Source: Candidatus Zixiibacteriota bacterium (lineage in GTDB: Bacteria > Zixibacteria > MSB-5A5 > GN15 > PGXB01). From it: a stretch of DNA of 64,000 bases. A program made the position numbers and the translations under genes. This document shows, one piece after another, positions 8,299-16,440 of this stretch (its first letter is position 1; each line of letters starts with the position of its first letter). The stretch covers positions 62,001-126,000 of the forward strand of contig JAFGAL010000020.1 in the NCBI GenBank assembly GCA_016933695.1, given 5' to 3'. The notes under the pieces were generated by a model. The model worked only from the letters and a program-made list of their open reading frames with translations. It did not search any database and was not told where the DNA came from.

Positions 8299-8375
8299 TT
8301 GTACGTATCGTACAACACGTTATCCCTATCAGAATGCACCGGTATGGGTTTTTCCCCATATCTCGGCTTTTGCAA

Positions 8376-8395
8376 TTTGCCACACTTATGGCAAA
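8376..8395. promoter_or_regulatory. inverted repeat, candidate activator site upstream of second pilin
   Basis: TTTGCCA, 6-base spacer, TGGCAAA: a perfect 7-base inverted repeat about 140 bases upstream of the -24/-12 element at 8537, the usual distance for a sigma-54 enhancer site. Two ATGGG/CCCAT-type repeats flank it (around 8343-8360 and 8410-8420). The rest of 8299-8536 holds no gene that I can see. Confidence 0.4.
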
Positions 8396-8536
8396 ACACC
8401 GTAGGCCCCATTATGGGTGTCTCACCAAACCTATTGGGACAAAACCACATACAATATCGTTTGGGATGTCATTATCGCTTGTCAGGCTTTCATTTACGAT
8501 TTTGCGGCGTGGGAATTTCATCTCGTATCGCATTCC

Positions 8537-8551
8537 GGCATCCCGTTTGCC
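8537..8551 (+). promoter_or_regulatory. candidate sigma-54 (-24/-12) promoter of second pilin
   Basis: GG at 8537-8538 and GC at 8549-8550 with 10 bases between, reading GGCATCCCGTTTGC; the -24 GGCA and -12 TTTGC elements are both good. The predicted start near 8562 leaves a leader of about 60 bases before ATG 8624. Confidence 0.6.
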
Positions 8552-8623
8552 ATTATGATGGACGAAACAAATAACACGTTGGAGCACGAGAGGCACCAAT
8601 TAATAAAACCTGTAGGAGGTTTC

Positions 8624-9055
8624 ATGTTCAGCAAGTTTCACAATCGCCAGAAGGGTTTCACCCTTATCGAGTTGATGATCGTGGTCGTTATCATCGGTAT
8701 CCTGGCCGCTCTGGCCATTCCGCGTTTCATGACCGCGACCACCAAGTCCAAGCAGTCGGAAGCCAAACAGCTTCTGAAGCAGATTTATACCATGCAGCGC
8801 ACCTATCGTCAGCAGAACAATACCTACTGGGGCCAGGGCACCGTGGCCGATGCCGCCGCTCCGAATGCGTTCCAGACCATCGGTATTGAAATCATGCCGA
8901 CCGCCATTTACTCCTATACCATCACCACGGCGACGGCGACCAACCTGCTGGTCACTGCGACCTGTGCCATTCTCGATGATGACGCAACGGTTGATACCTG
9001 GACCATTAATGAGGCAGGTCAGCTGGTTTGCACCTCTGACGACTCGGTGAGTTAA
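8624..9055 (+). CDS. type IV pilin (major-pilin-like), second copy
   Basis: 143 residues from ATG 8624, with a strong AGGAGG at 8614-8619. Leader MFSKFHNRQKG is cleaved before FTLIELMIVVVIIGILAALAIPRF; G(-1) and E5 are present. The head domain aligns along its length with the first pilin (KQSEAKQLLKQIYTMQRTYRQQ, ATCAILDDDATVDTWTINEAGQLVC), so this is a tandem duplication. The stronger ribosome site and its own promoter suggest this is the more abundant pilin. Alternative upstream starts would bury the signal and are rejected. Confidence 0.94.
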   Translation: MFSKFHNRQKGFTLIELMIVVVIIGILAALAIPRFMTATTKSKQSEAKQLLKQIYTMQRTYRQQNNTYWGQGTVADAAAPNAFQTIGIEIMPTAIYSYTITTATATNLLVTATCAILDDDATVDTWTINEAGQLVCTSDDSVS

Positions 9056-9081
9056 GACTGACTTACCGATCGCAAAGATTG

Positions 9082-9113
9082 CCGGCCACCTATCAGGTGG
9101 CCGGTTTTTTTTT
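9082..9113 (+). terminator. intrinsic terminator after second pilin
   Basis: Stem CCGGCCACCT (9082-9091) / AGGTGGCCGG (9095-9104), 3-base loop, then nine T. Confidence 0.95.
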
Positions 9114-9123
9114 GCGGATTCTT

Positions 9124-9147
9124 CTCAAACCCTCAGAAGGGTTTGAG
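9124..9147. repeat. perfect hairpin of unknown role
   Basis: CTCAAACCCT / AGGGTTTGAG with a CAGA loop, directly followed by the palindrome CTACGTAG. No T-run. It lies in the gene-free interval 9114-9382 between the second pilin and the DUF2723 gene; the other structure in that interval is at 9301-9347. Confidence 0.5.
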
Positions 9148-9300
9148 CTACGTAGTATGGGTTAGGCTTCTTGCCGTTGATTAGATTGTTCATGTATTTA
9201 TTTTCTGAATCTCTTGTCGGTCTTGCGCTTAAGGGTCTTGCAAAATGCATTGTCCGCGATTTTTATATCAGATTTTTCTCAAATCAGCCGAAAATATAAA

Positions 9301-9347
9301 GGTGTATGCGGTCACGACCGCTCGGGAGGGAATACGCCTCTTTTTTT
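9301..9347 (+). terminator. nested hairpin ending in T-run, terminator or attenuator in the DUF2723 leader
   Basis: Outer pairing GGTGTAT (9301-9307) with ATACGCC (9332-9338) encloses a perfect inner hairpin GCGGTC-AC-GACCGC (9308-9321) and an unpaired TCGGGAGGGA. TCTTTTTTT follows. It sits 36 bases upstream of the DUF2723 start. The unpaired purine-rich segment makes a switchable attenuator possible; I match no known riboswitch class. Confidence 0.45.
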
Positions 9348-9382
9348 AACGGCGCAGATGCGCCCAGCAGGAAGAGAAGATT

Positions 9383-11455
9383 ATGGTAAAGCATGATAGT
9401 GGCAGTTCCGTCTGGCGTGAAAGCTGGTTTCAGCGGCATTCGCGAAGCATTTTACCGGTTGCCATCTTCGGAATAACCTTCGGATTGTACATTAAAACCA
9501 TGGCAACATCGGTATTCTGGGGTGATTCGGCGTCATTGGCCGCGGGCAATTTCATCCTGGGTATTCCGCATTCTCCGTCCTATCCGCTGTATACCCTGCT
9601 GGGACGCCTGTTCGGACTGATCCCGGGGTTGGAACCGGCGTTCAGCGCCAATTTGATGTCGGCCTTTTTCGCCGCGCTGTCGGTGATGCTCTTTTTCCTT
9701 CTGGTGCGGCGTTTTGTCGAAGTGCCCGCGTTCCAGATGGGGGATTATCGCAAGGTGATGCAGGACCGCAAACTGCTGTTGCGTCGCCCGGATTTGAAAC
9801 GCGATGATCGGTTGTTCGATATCGAGGAGGCCTCGCAGGCCCCCGCAATGGTGCTTCTGCCGGCGGTGATGGTAACCCTGCTGTATGCGATCTCGCTTCC
9901 GGTCTGGCTTGCGGCGGTGCGGGCGGAGGTGTACTCCCTGCACCTGTTTATGAGTTTTCTCGCGATGGTGCTGTGTTTCAACGGCACCGACGTGAAGCAG
10001 TCCAAATCGTTTTTCCTGGGTATCTGGGTGTATGCACTGTCGTTTGCCAATCATCCGCTGTTGGCGCTGGCGTTCTTCCCGGCCTTTTTGTACCTGATGA
10101 TCCGCCAGATTGTCATGGTCGGATTCAAATGGAGTGCGGCGCTGGTGTTCGGACTGCTGTTTATCGCGTCGTTTTCGGTATATATGTACTTACCGGTGCG
10201 CTCGGGTCTTGATCCGGCGATCAACTGGGGAAATCCCGAATCGATGGAATCGTTCTGGACGGCGCTGACGCGTTCGGCGGTTTTTCCCGGTTTTGTCGAC
10301 AGCGCGACCATACAGGATTATCTGATTCGCCTGCGCAAGGTAGGACAGTTTGCCGCCGGACAGATCGGCTGGCCGCTGATCGTATTGACGCTGGCGGGAT
10401 TCTGGGGATTTTTCAAGATATCACGACGCTTTTTCCCGTTTGTATTGCTGGCTTTGCTCGCGAATTTCGCGCTGGTGCTCTGGGCTGCGGATTTCAGTAT
10501 CAAGAATTACGACGTGGTTTCGCATTTGGCGCCGCTGTTCGGGCTGGTTCTGCTTATCAGTGTCACCGGTGTATTGTATATCATGCGGCGGAAAATACTC
10601 GCCAATCATGCCGCCTTGTACATGACGGCGTTTCTGGCGGTGTTCATTTACGTTTCCGGCGAGAGCAACTATGTCCGCGCCAACCTGTCGCGAATCGACG
10701 GTCCCAATCTGATCTGCCAGGAAATCGGCAAGGCCGTTCCCGATGGTTCGCTGTTGATCGTGACCGATGATGACCTGCTGTTGCCGATTTGGTACTACGC
10801 CTATGCCGATTCCACGGCATCGGGAATCAAGGTGATCGCGGCCGAGACGATGGCCAACCCCGATTACCGTCGTCAGGTATCGGTGAATTATCCCGAGTTG
10901 ACCTATCCTCCGGAATTCGCCGGCAATGAACCGGGCGATCCCGCGAAACTGACCGAGGCGATCTGTCGTCTCAACTGTCGCGCCAATGACATCTACCTGC
11001 AGGTGGGAGTGCCGGGAATACCGTTCTCGAAGATGCTGCCGCGCGGAATCGTATTCAAGTACATGGATCAGGGCAACCTGACCGGTGTCCCGAACGATCT
11101 GTACAAACGGCACCTGTATCTGGCGGACTTGATGCTTCCGGAGAACTCCTCGGAGCCGAAAACGATCGATTTTCTCGGACGGTGGCTGTTCAATGCCGGG
11201 GTGTACTGCGACCGGATGGGCAATCACGACCATGCCTGGCAATTGTTCACTACCGCGCTGACCATCGACCGCGACAATGTCGACATGCGGATTCGTCTCG
11301 CGTCCAATCTGGATCGTGCCGGACGCTATCGTGAGGCGCTGAAATTTATCAGTGAGGCGCTGGAGATCGATCCGTACGATCCGTACGCGCTTAAACTGGG
11401 GCAGGCCATCGCCCGCAAGGTGAACGATCATCAGGAAGGAATTGCGGATGAGTAA
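9383..11455 (+). CDS. DUF2723 multi-spanning membrane protein with C-terminal TPR
   Basis: 690 residues. The N-terminal signature FGLYIKTMATSVFWGDSASLAAGNFILGIPHSPSYPLYTLLGRLFGLIP is DUF2723 (GT-C-like glycosyltransferase fold; the aspartate in WGD and the HSPSYPLY loop are the hallmarks). About ten membrane helices run to residue ~430, then a soluble region. The last ~80 residues (AWQLFTTALTIDRDNVDMRIRLASNLDRAGRYREALKFISEALEIDPYDPYAL) form two to three TPR units. The likely role is transfer of a lipid-linked sugar to an extracytoplasmic acceptor; substrate unknown. A methyltransferase gene follows 15 bases later and may belong to the same surface-glycan process. Confidence 0.82.
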   Translation: MVKHDSGSSVWRESWFQRHSRSILPVAIFGITFGLYIKTMATSVFWGDSASLAAGNFILGIPHSPSYPLYTLLGRLFGLIPGLEPAFSANLMSAFFAALSVMLFFLLVRRFVEVPAFQMGDYRKVMQDRKLLLRRPDLKRDDRLFDIEEASQAPAMVLLPAVMVTLLYAISLPVWLAAVRAEVYSLHLFMSFLAMVLCFNGTDVKQSKSFFLGIWVYALSFANHPLLALAFFPAFLYLMIRQIVMVGFKWSAALVFGLLFIASFSVYMYLPVRSGLDPAINWGNPESMESFWTALTRSAVFPGFVDSATIQDYLIRLRKVGQFAAGQIGWPLIVLTLAGFWGFFKISRRFFPFVLLALLANFALVLWAADFSIKNYDVVSHLAPLFGLVLLISVTGVLYIMRRKILANHAALYMTAFLAVFIYVSGESNYVRANLSRIDGPNLICQEIGKAVPDGSLLIVTDDDLLLPIWYYAYADSTASGIKVIAAETMANPDYRRQVSVNYPELTYPPEFAGNEPGDPAKLTEAICRLNCRANDIYLQVGVPGIPFSKMLPRGIVFKYMDQGNLTGVPNDLYKRHLYLADLMLPENSSEPKTIDFLGRWLFNAGVYCDRMGNHDHAWQLFTTALTIDRDNVDMRIRLASNLDRAGRYREALKFISEALEIDPYDPYALKLGQAIARKVNDHQEGIADE

Positions 11456-11470
11456 GGCCGCGCCGATCGG

Positions 11471-12253
11471 GTGAACAGAATGGCTGTTGCGCAACGCACC
11501 AGGATGAATCGAAGTATGGGGGCCTTTTCCGAACGATCCCCGGTGTTGTACGATGAAGTGACCTGCCGCAAACAGGCCGACAAGATCATTGCGGTCTGCC
11601 GGCATTTTTCGGTCCGTCTGCCCGAAGAAATGACCTGTCTCGACCTCGACGCGTCAAGCGGGCTTATGACCGGGCATTTCGCGCGGCATTTCCGCAGGGT
11701 CATCGCCGTCGATCCCGATCTGATCGGTTTGAAGGCGGCCCGGGAATTGACAGCGCAGGACAATGTCGAGTTTCTCTGTACCGACGGCAACCGGATCGGA
11801 CTTGACGATGGCAGTGTCGATGTGGTGATCTGCAGTCGGATTTACGAGTATGTCGGCAATCAGGAGGGCCTGCTGTCGGAAATCTACCGGGTGCTGAAGT
11901 ATTCGGGATTGTGTTATTTCGACGCGGCCAGCGGCGGCGTGCTGGCGGAACACGACTGCTCGGTGCCGTTTCTTTCCTGGATGCCGCGCTGGCTGGCCAA
12001 TTGGTATATCCGACTGGCCGGAAATGACAGCGGCTGTACTATACGACTCCTGTCACTGAGAAAACTGCGGCGTCTGACCGCCGATTTCTGGCGTCACGAC
12101 TATACGCGGTTGATTTTCGAGCGTCCCGAGTATTTCCATGCCGACGACCCGGTGCGGTCGGGCAGTATCGTCGCCTGCCTTCCCGGCCGGATTTTACGCC
12201 TGCTGTATCCGTTGTTTCCCGGCTGGATCTGGGTGCTGACCAAGAAGCGATAA
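11471..12253 (+). CDS. class I SAM-dependent methyltransferase-like protein
   Basis: 260 residues if GTG 11471 is used; ATG 11480, 11504 or 11516 are alternatives and no ribosome site decides clearly. Methyltransf_11-like layout: motif I CLDLDASSGLMTGHFA, acidic strand VIAVDPDLIGLKAA, CTDGNRIGLDDGSVDVVICSRIYEYV, and EIYRVLKYSGLCYFDA after it. Motif I is atypical: the usual D-x-G-x-G-x-G reads D-x-D-A-S-S-G. SAM binding is therefore not certain. The C-terminal ~80 residues hold a hydrophobic segment (ILRLLYPLFPGWIWVLTKK), suggesting membrane association. Probably cotranscribed with the DUF2723 gene. Confidence 0.72.
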   Translation: MNRMAVAQRTRMNRSMGAFSERSPVLYDEVTCRKQADKIIAVCRHFSVRLPEEMTCLDLDASSGLMTGHFARHFRRVIAVDPDLIGLKAARELTAQDNVEFLCTDGNRIGLDDGSVDVVICSRIYEYVGNQEGLLSEIYRVLKYSGLCYFDAASGGVLAEHDCSVPFLSWMPRWLANWYIRLAGNDSGCTIRLLSLRKLRRLTADFWRHDYTRLIFERPEYFHADDPVRSGSIVACLPGRILRLLYPLFPGWIWVLTKKR

Positions 12254-12313
12254 ATTCGCCTTTTCTCAAGAAAAGTCATTGACCCGAATCGTGTGCGGGG
12301 TTTAATTGCCGTC

Positions 12314-14266
12314 ATGAAATCCTTATCTGCTTTACTTTGCCTTGTCGCCGGGGCGCTGACCGCGTCGGCGCAAACGACGCCTGATTCCGTCCATGAACAG
12401 CAGGCCGTCGAACATCTGATGGCCCTGCAAAACCTGCGGCCGTCGGATCTGACCTTTCGTGATGATTACAGCAAGATTGACAGTTTCCGTCTGGAAGCCG
12501 TTTCGCGGTTGATGCGCGAGCCGTATGGGATGATCGGATTCACCGAGCGCCTGCGCGATCACTGCCGGGGCGGCGAGATTGCGCCGATTATGGAGTTCGC
12601 GTTCGCCAACCTGAAAAAGACCAACCAGGGGGAACGGCACTTCGTTGTCGATACCGATGAAAGCGAATTTCAGCTCGGCGCGAACCTGTTTTACAATTCG
12701 CTGGAATTCAACCGTTTGCTGTCGCGGGCGGACTATTATCTCGACCAGGTGATGGCCCCGGCCGCACAGCGGTCGCTGGCCGATCTGAACGCCAAAGAGC
12801 GAAGATTTGTTCTTGCCGAGTTCCGGGAGTTGATCCTGGAGGATACCGCCGATGAGACCAAACCGGTGGATGTCCTCGATTCCATTCAGAAAGTCGAGGA
12901 GAAGTATGTCGAGCATTTCGTGGAATTCGGCGACCGTATTCACAAGGATTATCTCCTTCAGGCCGGACTGGATGCGTCGGTCGCCATCTTTGGTGAAATT
13001 ACACGGCTGATGGATGACATCGCCGGCGGCGAGGTCAATGTGCATGACATGCTGACCGATACGGCCATTGTGCCGTCGCGGGTCGGGTTGACCTCATATC
13101 TCGGGAGAAAAGACGGGTGGGCGATCGGCGGGGTCGGCAATGACCGGTATGTCGGCGATTATGCGTTCATCATCGATTTCGGCGGCGATGACCGGTATGA
13201 CCTGTCGTACGATCCCGATCATCCGCACGGCACGATTATCATCGACCTGTCCGGCGATGACATCTATTGCGGTAAAACCCAGTTTACGATCGGTTCCGGA
13301 TGCAATGCGGTCAGCCTGCTGTATGATATGGGCGGCGACGACGTCTACGACGGCGGCAGTTTTTCCTGCGGCTCCGGGTATTTCGGGATCGGTTTGTTGT
13401 ATGACGCCGGCGGCAACGACAGGTATCATGGCGACACCCACAGTCAGGGGGCGGGGACGTTCGGTCTCGGCGTGCTGATCGATCAGGGTGGTTCGGACGT
13501 GTACACCGCGTCGTTTCTGTCGCAGGGATGCGGTCTGGTGGAGGGATTCGGCCTGATCGTGGACATGACCGGATCGGATAATTACATCGCCGGAAACAGC
13601 TATACCGAGATGCTGGGGCTGTCGGGCGGCAATCCGCATTTCGTTTCGCTGTCGCAGGGTTTCGGCTACGGTATCCGTCCGTACACCTCGGGCGGTATCG
13701 GCGCGATTGTCGATTTTAAAGGCAACGACATGTATGTCACCGACATCTACGGCCAGGGATCGAGCTACTGGTGGTCGCTGGGCGTGCTGTACGATTCCAG
13801 CGGTCATGATCAGTACGTCTCGTACCAGTACGCGCAGGGCGCGGGGATACACATGTCGCTGGGGATTCTGTTCGATCATCACGGCGATGATTTTTATCGC
13901 GGCAAGGGGTTGATGCAGGGATGCGGCCATGATTACGGATGCGGCATGATGGTGGATCGCTACGGCGACGACATTTACCACGCGGTCGGATTATCGCAGG
14001 GGGGCGGCCAGGCCAATGGCTTCGGGATTCTTATCAACGATTACGGCGACGACTACTACTACGTGATCGACACCCACAATACGCAGGGGTACGGCAATCC
14101 CCGTCGCGATTTCGGCTCGATCGGGCTGTTTCTCGATTTGAGCGGAACCGATCACTATGTCGGCAACGGCACCGATAACGCCTACTGGCAGATTCCGTCG
14201 AAATGGGGCGGAGGTATGGATTGGGAATTTATCCCGCCTGAGGCAACCGCGATGGAGAAGGAGTAA
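12314..14266 (+). CDS. secreted protein with 13 G-x-D-x-Y repeats, predicted beta-roll/beta-helix
   Basis: 650 residues from ATG 12314. This start gives a textbook signal peptide (MKSLSALLCLVAGALTASAQ); GTG 12293 would extend it by 7 residues. Residues ~20-265 are a mostly helical, charged domain I do not recognise. From ~268 to ~630 there are 13 units of D-x-x-G-[DNSTH]-D-x-Y (for example DFGGDDRY, DMGGDDVY, DQGGSDVY, DHHGDDFY), spaced about 21-35 residues. Eight [SAMGN]-x?-QG-x-[GS] turns (SQGAG, MQGCG) alternate with them. The regular acidic/glycine turns suggest a solenoid that could bind calcium, as RTX repeats do, but the consensus is not RTX. Its stop is 5 bases before the HEAT-repeat gene, so the two are coupled. 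Confidence 0.75.
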   Translation: MKSLSALLCLVAGALTASAQTTPDSVHEQQAVEHLMALQNLRPSDLTFRDDYSKIDSFRLEAVSRLMREPYGMIGFTERLRDHCRGGEIAPIMEFAFANLKKTNQGERHFVVDTDESEFQLGANLFYNSLEFNRLLSRADYYLDQVMAPAAQRSLADLNAKERRFVLAEFRELILEDTADETKPVDVLDSIQKVEEKYVEHFVEFGDRIHKDYLLQAGLDASVAIFGEITRLMDDIAGGEVNVHDMLTDTAIVPSRVGLTSYLGRKDGWAIGGVGNDRYVGDYAFIIDFGGDDRYDLSYDPDHPHGTIIIDLSGDDIYCGKTQFTIGSGCNAVSLLYDMGGDDVYDGGSFSCGSGYFGIGLLYDAGGNDRYHGDTHSQGAGTFGLGVLIDQGGSDVYTASFLSQGCGLVEGFGLIVDMTGSDNYIAGNSYTEMLGLSGGNPHFVSLSQGFGYGIRPYTSGGIGAIVDFKGNDMYVTDIYGQGSSYWWSLGVLYDSSGHDQYVSYQYAQGAGIHMSLGILFDHHGDDFYRGKGLMQGCGHDYGCGMMVDRYGDDIYHAVGLSQGGGQANGFGILINDYGDDYYYVIDTHNTQGYGNPRRDFGSIGLFLDLSGTDHYVGNGTDNAYWQIPSKWGGGMDWEFIPPEATAMEKE

Positions 14267-14271
14267 TGGTC

Positions 14272-15198
14272 ATGCATAACATGTTGTTTCGCATCGTGGC
14301 GACGATTGTTCTGCTGATGGTGGTTGCCGGTTCCATCTCAGCCGGAAAGGTCGAGGACAAGGTCGATTCGCTGTTCGTGATCGCGTCATCGGGCGAGTTG
14401 CGGTATCGGGACATGGTGCAACCGGCGATCGATTCGTTGGCGGCGATGGGTGCGTCGGCGGTGCCTCGCCTGATCGAAAAGCTTTCATCCAAAAGCGCCC
14501 GCGAACTGCATACGATCACCACGATTCTCGAAAAAATCGGAAAGGACGCCGTGCCGGATCTGATCGAGGCATTGAAGCGGGACGATCCGGAGGAACTCAG
14601 CCGGGTGTGCCAGGCCCTGGGGCAGATCAGGGATTCCTCGGCCGTGGAGGGATTGATACGAACCGCCGACCATGACGACTGGCGGGTTCGGTCCTCCGTA
14701 ATCGGGGCGCTGGGGAAAATCGGCGATTCGCACGCCAACGCCGTTGTCGAAAGCGGCCTGTCCGACACGGTCGAAACCGTGCGCAAATCCGCGGCGGTGG
14801 CGACCGGACAACTGCTGAACCGGGAGGCTATCCCGCTGCTGGTGCACGTGCTGGGAGATGCGTTCTATGGGGCGCGGATGACCGCGTCCGAAGCGCTGGT
14901 GAAATTCGGTGATGATGCCGCCAGCGCCATTGCCGATTCACTTGATTCGGACAACGAACTGGTCGGCGATCTGGGGTGCACGACCCTGGGCCACATCGGC
15001 GGCGACCGTGCCGCGGAGATTGTCGCCCGGCAGTTGTTTTCGCTCACCCCGATCCGTCGCGCACTGGCTGTGGAGGCGATCGGCCTGAGCAATTCCTCCC
15101 AGGTGTGCGGCGAAGTGGAAATCCTGAAACAAACCGAGACCGATCCGACCGTGCTGTTCTACATCGAGCAGGTCCTGAACAAATATGCTTCGCGATAA
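14272..15198 (+). CDS. secreted HEAT-repeat protein
   Basis: 308 residues from ATG 14272; AAGGAG at 14258-14263 is 8 bases upstream. ATG 14266, overlapping the previous stop, is too close to that site. The signal peptide MHNMLFRIVATIVLLMVVAGSISAG is followed by about eight HEAT/PBS-lyase-type repeats, for example AVPRLIEKLSSKSARELHTITTILEKIGKDAVPDLIEALKRDDPEELSRVCQALGQIRDSSAV. The fold is a helical scaffold for protein contacts in the periplasm or outside the cell. Its junctions with the G-x-D-x-Y repeat protein and with the exonuclease gene (14-base overlap) place it in one transcript. Confidence 0.8.
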   Translation: MHNMLFRIVATIVLLMVVAGSISAGKVEDKVDSLFVIASSGELRYRDMVQPAIDSLAAMGASAVPRLIEKLSSKSARELHTITTILEKIGKDAVPDLIEALKRDDPEELSRVCQALGQIRDSSAVEGLIRTADHDDWRVRSSVIGALGKIGDSHANAVVESGLSDTVETVRKSAAVATGQLLNREAIPLLVHVLGDAFYGARMTASEALVKFGDDAASAIADSLDSDNELVGDLGCTTLGHIGGDRAAEIVARQLFSLTPIRRALAVEAIGLSNSSQVCGEVEILKQTETDPTVLFYIEQVLNKYASR

Positions 15199-16405
15199 AC
15201 TGAATCGTCTTTCCGGCCATATCGTCGGTCCCGAGAGCGGGGCCGACGACGAGTACCGCGACCGATATCACATTGCGGCCGAATGTCTCAGGGGGGAAAT
15301 CTGCGCCAGGGATGAGGGGACATTTGTCAAAATCGTGACCGATTTCGACCCGGTCTATCGTCATGGTGAAATCGCTCTGGGCGATCTGGACCGAACCGTG
15401 CCGTATCGTTCCGGGCATTTCATGTCGGAAATGGCCGAGACGGTGTACGATCCGGGCAACCTGCTGTTTTTCGACATGGAGACTACCGGTTTGGGCGGTT
15501 CGGGGACGGTGGCGTTTCTGATCGGATTCGGCTCGGTGACGCCCGAGGGATTTCAGGTGCGGCAGTATTTTCTTCCGGATTATCCCGATGAAGCCGCCAT
15601 GCTGGAAACGCTTCGATCCGAAATCGACGAAAAGACCATCATTGTCAGTTACAACGGCAAGACGTTCGATATGCCGATTCTGCGGGATCGGATGATTATC
15701 AACCGGGTCGAGCGCAACCTGACCTTCGCCGATCATGTCGATTTACTGCATTCCACCCGGCGGCTGTTTCGACGGCGTATCGGGAGTTGCTCGCTCGGCA
15801 ATATCGAGCGGGAGGTGCTGGGGTTTCACCGGGTCGATGATTTGCCCGGGGAACTGGTGCCGCCGGTGTATTTCAACTGGCTGGCGACGTCGGATACCGA
15901 ACTGCTCAACAAGGTGGTGGAACATAATCTCTACGATATCGTGTCGTTGTATTTCCTCCTGCATCACCTTTCGGTGCTGATGGAGAATCCCTCGGTCGAG
16001 ATGCGGGAGGCCGATGACATGTTGTCGCTGGTGCGGGTAATGGAAAAGCGTCGCGAACACGGGGCGATCCCGCGGCTGTTGGAGCAATGCGAACCCGCAC
16101 TGTGGGATGAACGGCGTTTCGATGTCCTGATGCATCTGGCACTGGCCTATAAGCGCACGGGTCAGATCGATCGGGCCGTGCTGATTTGGCGGAAAATCAC
16201 CGCGACGACCGCGTCCGAGACCTTTTTCGCCCGGATCGAGCTGGCCAAGTATTTCGAACACCGTCGGCGAGATATCGCCTCGGCGCTGGCCCATACGATG
16301 GCGGCGGAGCCGATTTGTCCCTCGATTTTGTCGTTCGAAACCGATCTGGAGCGGCGTTTGCGTCGCCTGCGGAAAAAACAGGGTTCTCCTGAGTCTCCCG
16401 TCTAA
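15185..16405 (+). CDS. RNase H-fold (DEDD) exonuclease, YprB-like, with C-terminal TPR-like region
   Basis: 406 residues. The PF13482-type nuclease core carries the acidic set expected for two-metal catalysis: D97 and E99 in FFDMETTGLGG, D162 in SYNGKTFDMPIL and D251 in EHNLYDIVSL. LHSTRRLFRRRIGSCSLGNIEREVLGFHR is the usual region between them. Residues ~285-390 are helical and TPR-like (ALAYKRTGQIDRAVLIWRKI). Cytoplasmic, probably acting on nucleic acid ends; substrate unknown. The start overlaps the end of the HEAT gene by 14 bases, an odd coupling of a cytoplasmic nuclease to secreted proteins. Confidence 0.85.
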   Translation: MLRDKLNRLSGHIVGPESGADDEYRDRYHIAAECLRGEICARDEGTFVKIVTDFDPVYRHGEIALGDLDRTVPYRSGHFMSEMAETVYDPGNLLFFDMETTGLGGSGTVAFLIGFGSVTPEGFQVRQYFLPDYPDEAAMLETLRSEIDEKTIIVSYNGKTFDMPILRDRMIINRVERNLTFADHVDLLHSTRRLFRRRIGSCSLGNIEREVLGFHRVDDLPGELVPPVYFNWLATSDTELLNKVVEHNLYDIVSLYFLLHHLSVLMENPSVEMREADDMLSLVRVMEKRREHGAIPRLLEQCEPALWDERRFDVLMHLALAYKRTGQIDRAVLIWRKITATTASETFFARIELAKYFEHRRRDIASALAHTMAAEPICPSILSFETDLERRLRRLRKKQGSPESPV

Positions 16406-16440
16406 TAAATCCCGCCCACTCGTCGATAATACATGTAGAT

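Noticed and set aside
8417-9055. Longer version of the second pilin (212 residues)
   Set aside because: The extension precedes the prepilin leader and would block processing. ATG 8624 has an excellent ribosome site.
12259-12274. CTTTTCT-CA-AGAAAAG inverted repeat between the methyltransferase and the repeat protein
   Set aside because: Two-base loop, AT-rich and no T-run; too weak to call a terminator or operator.
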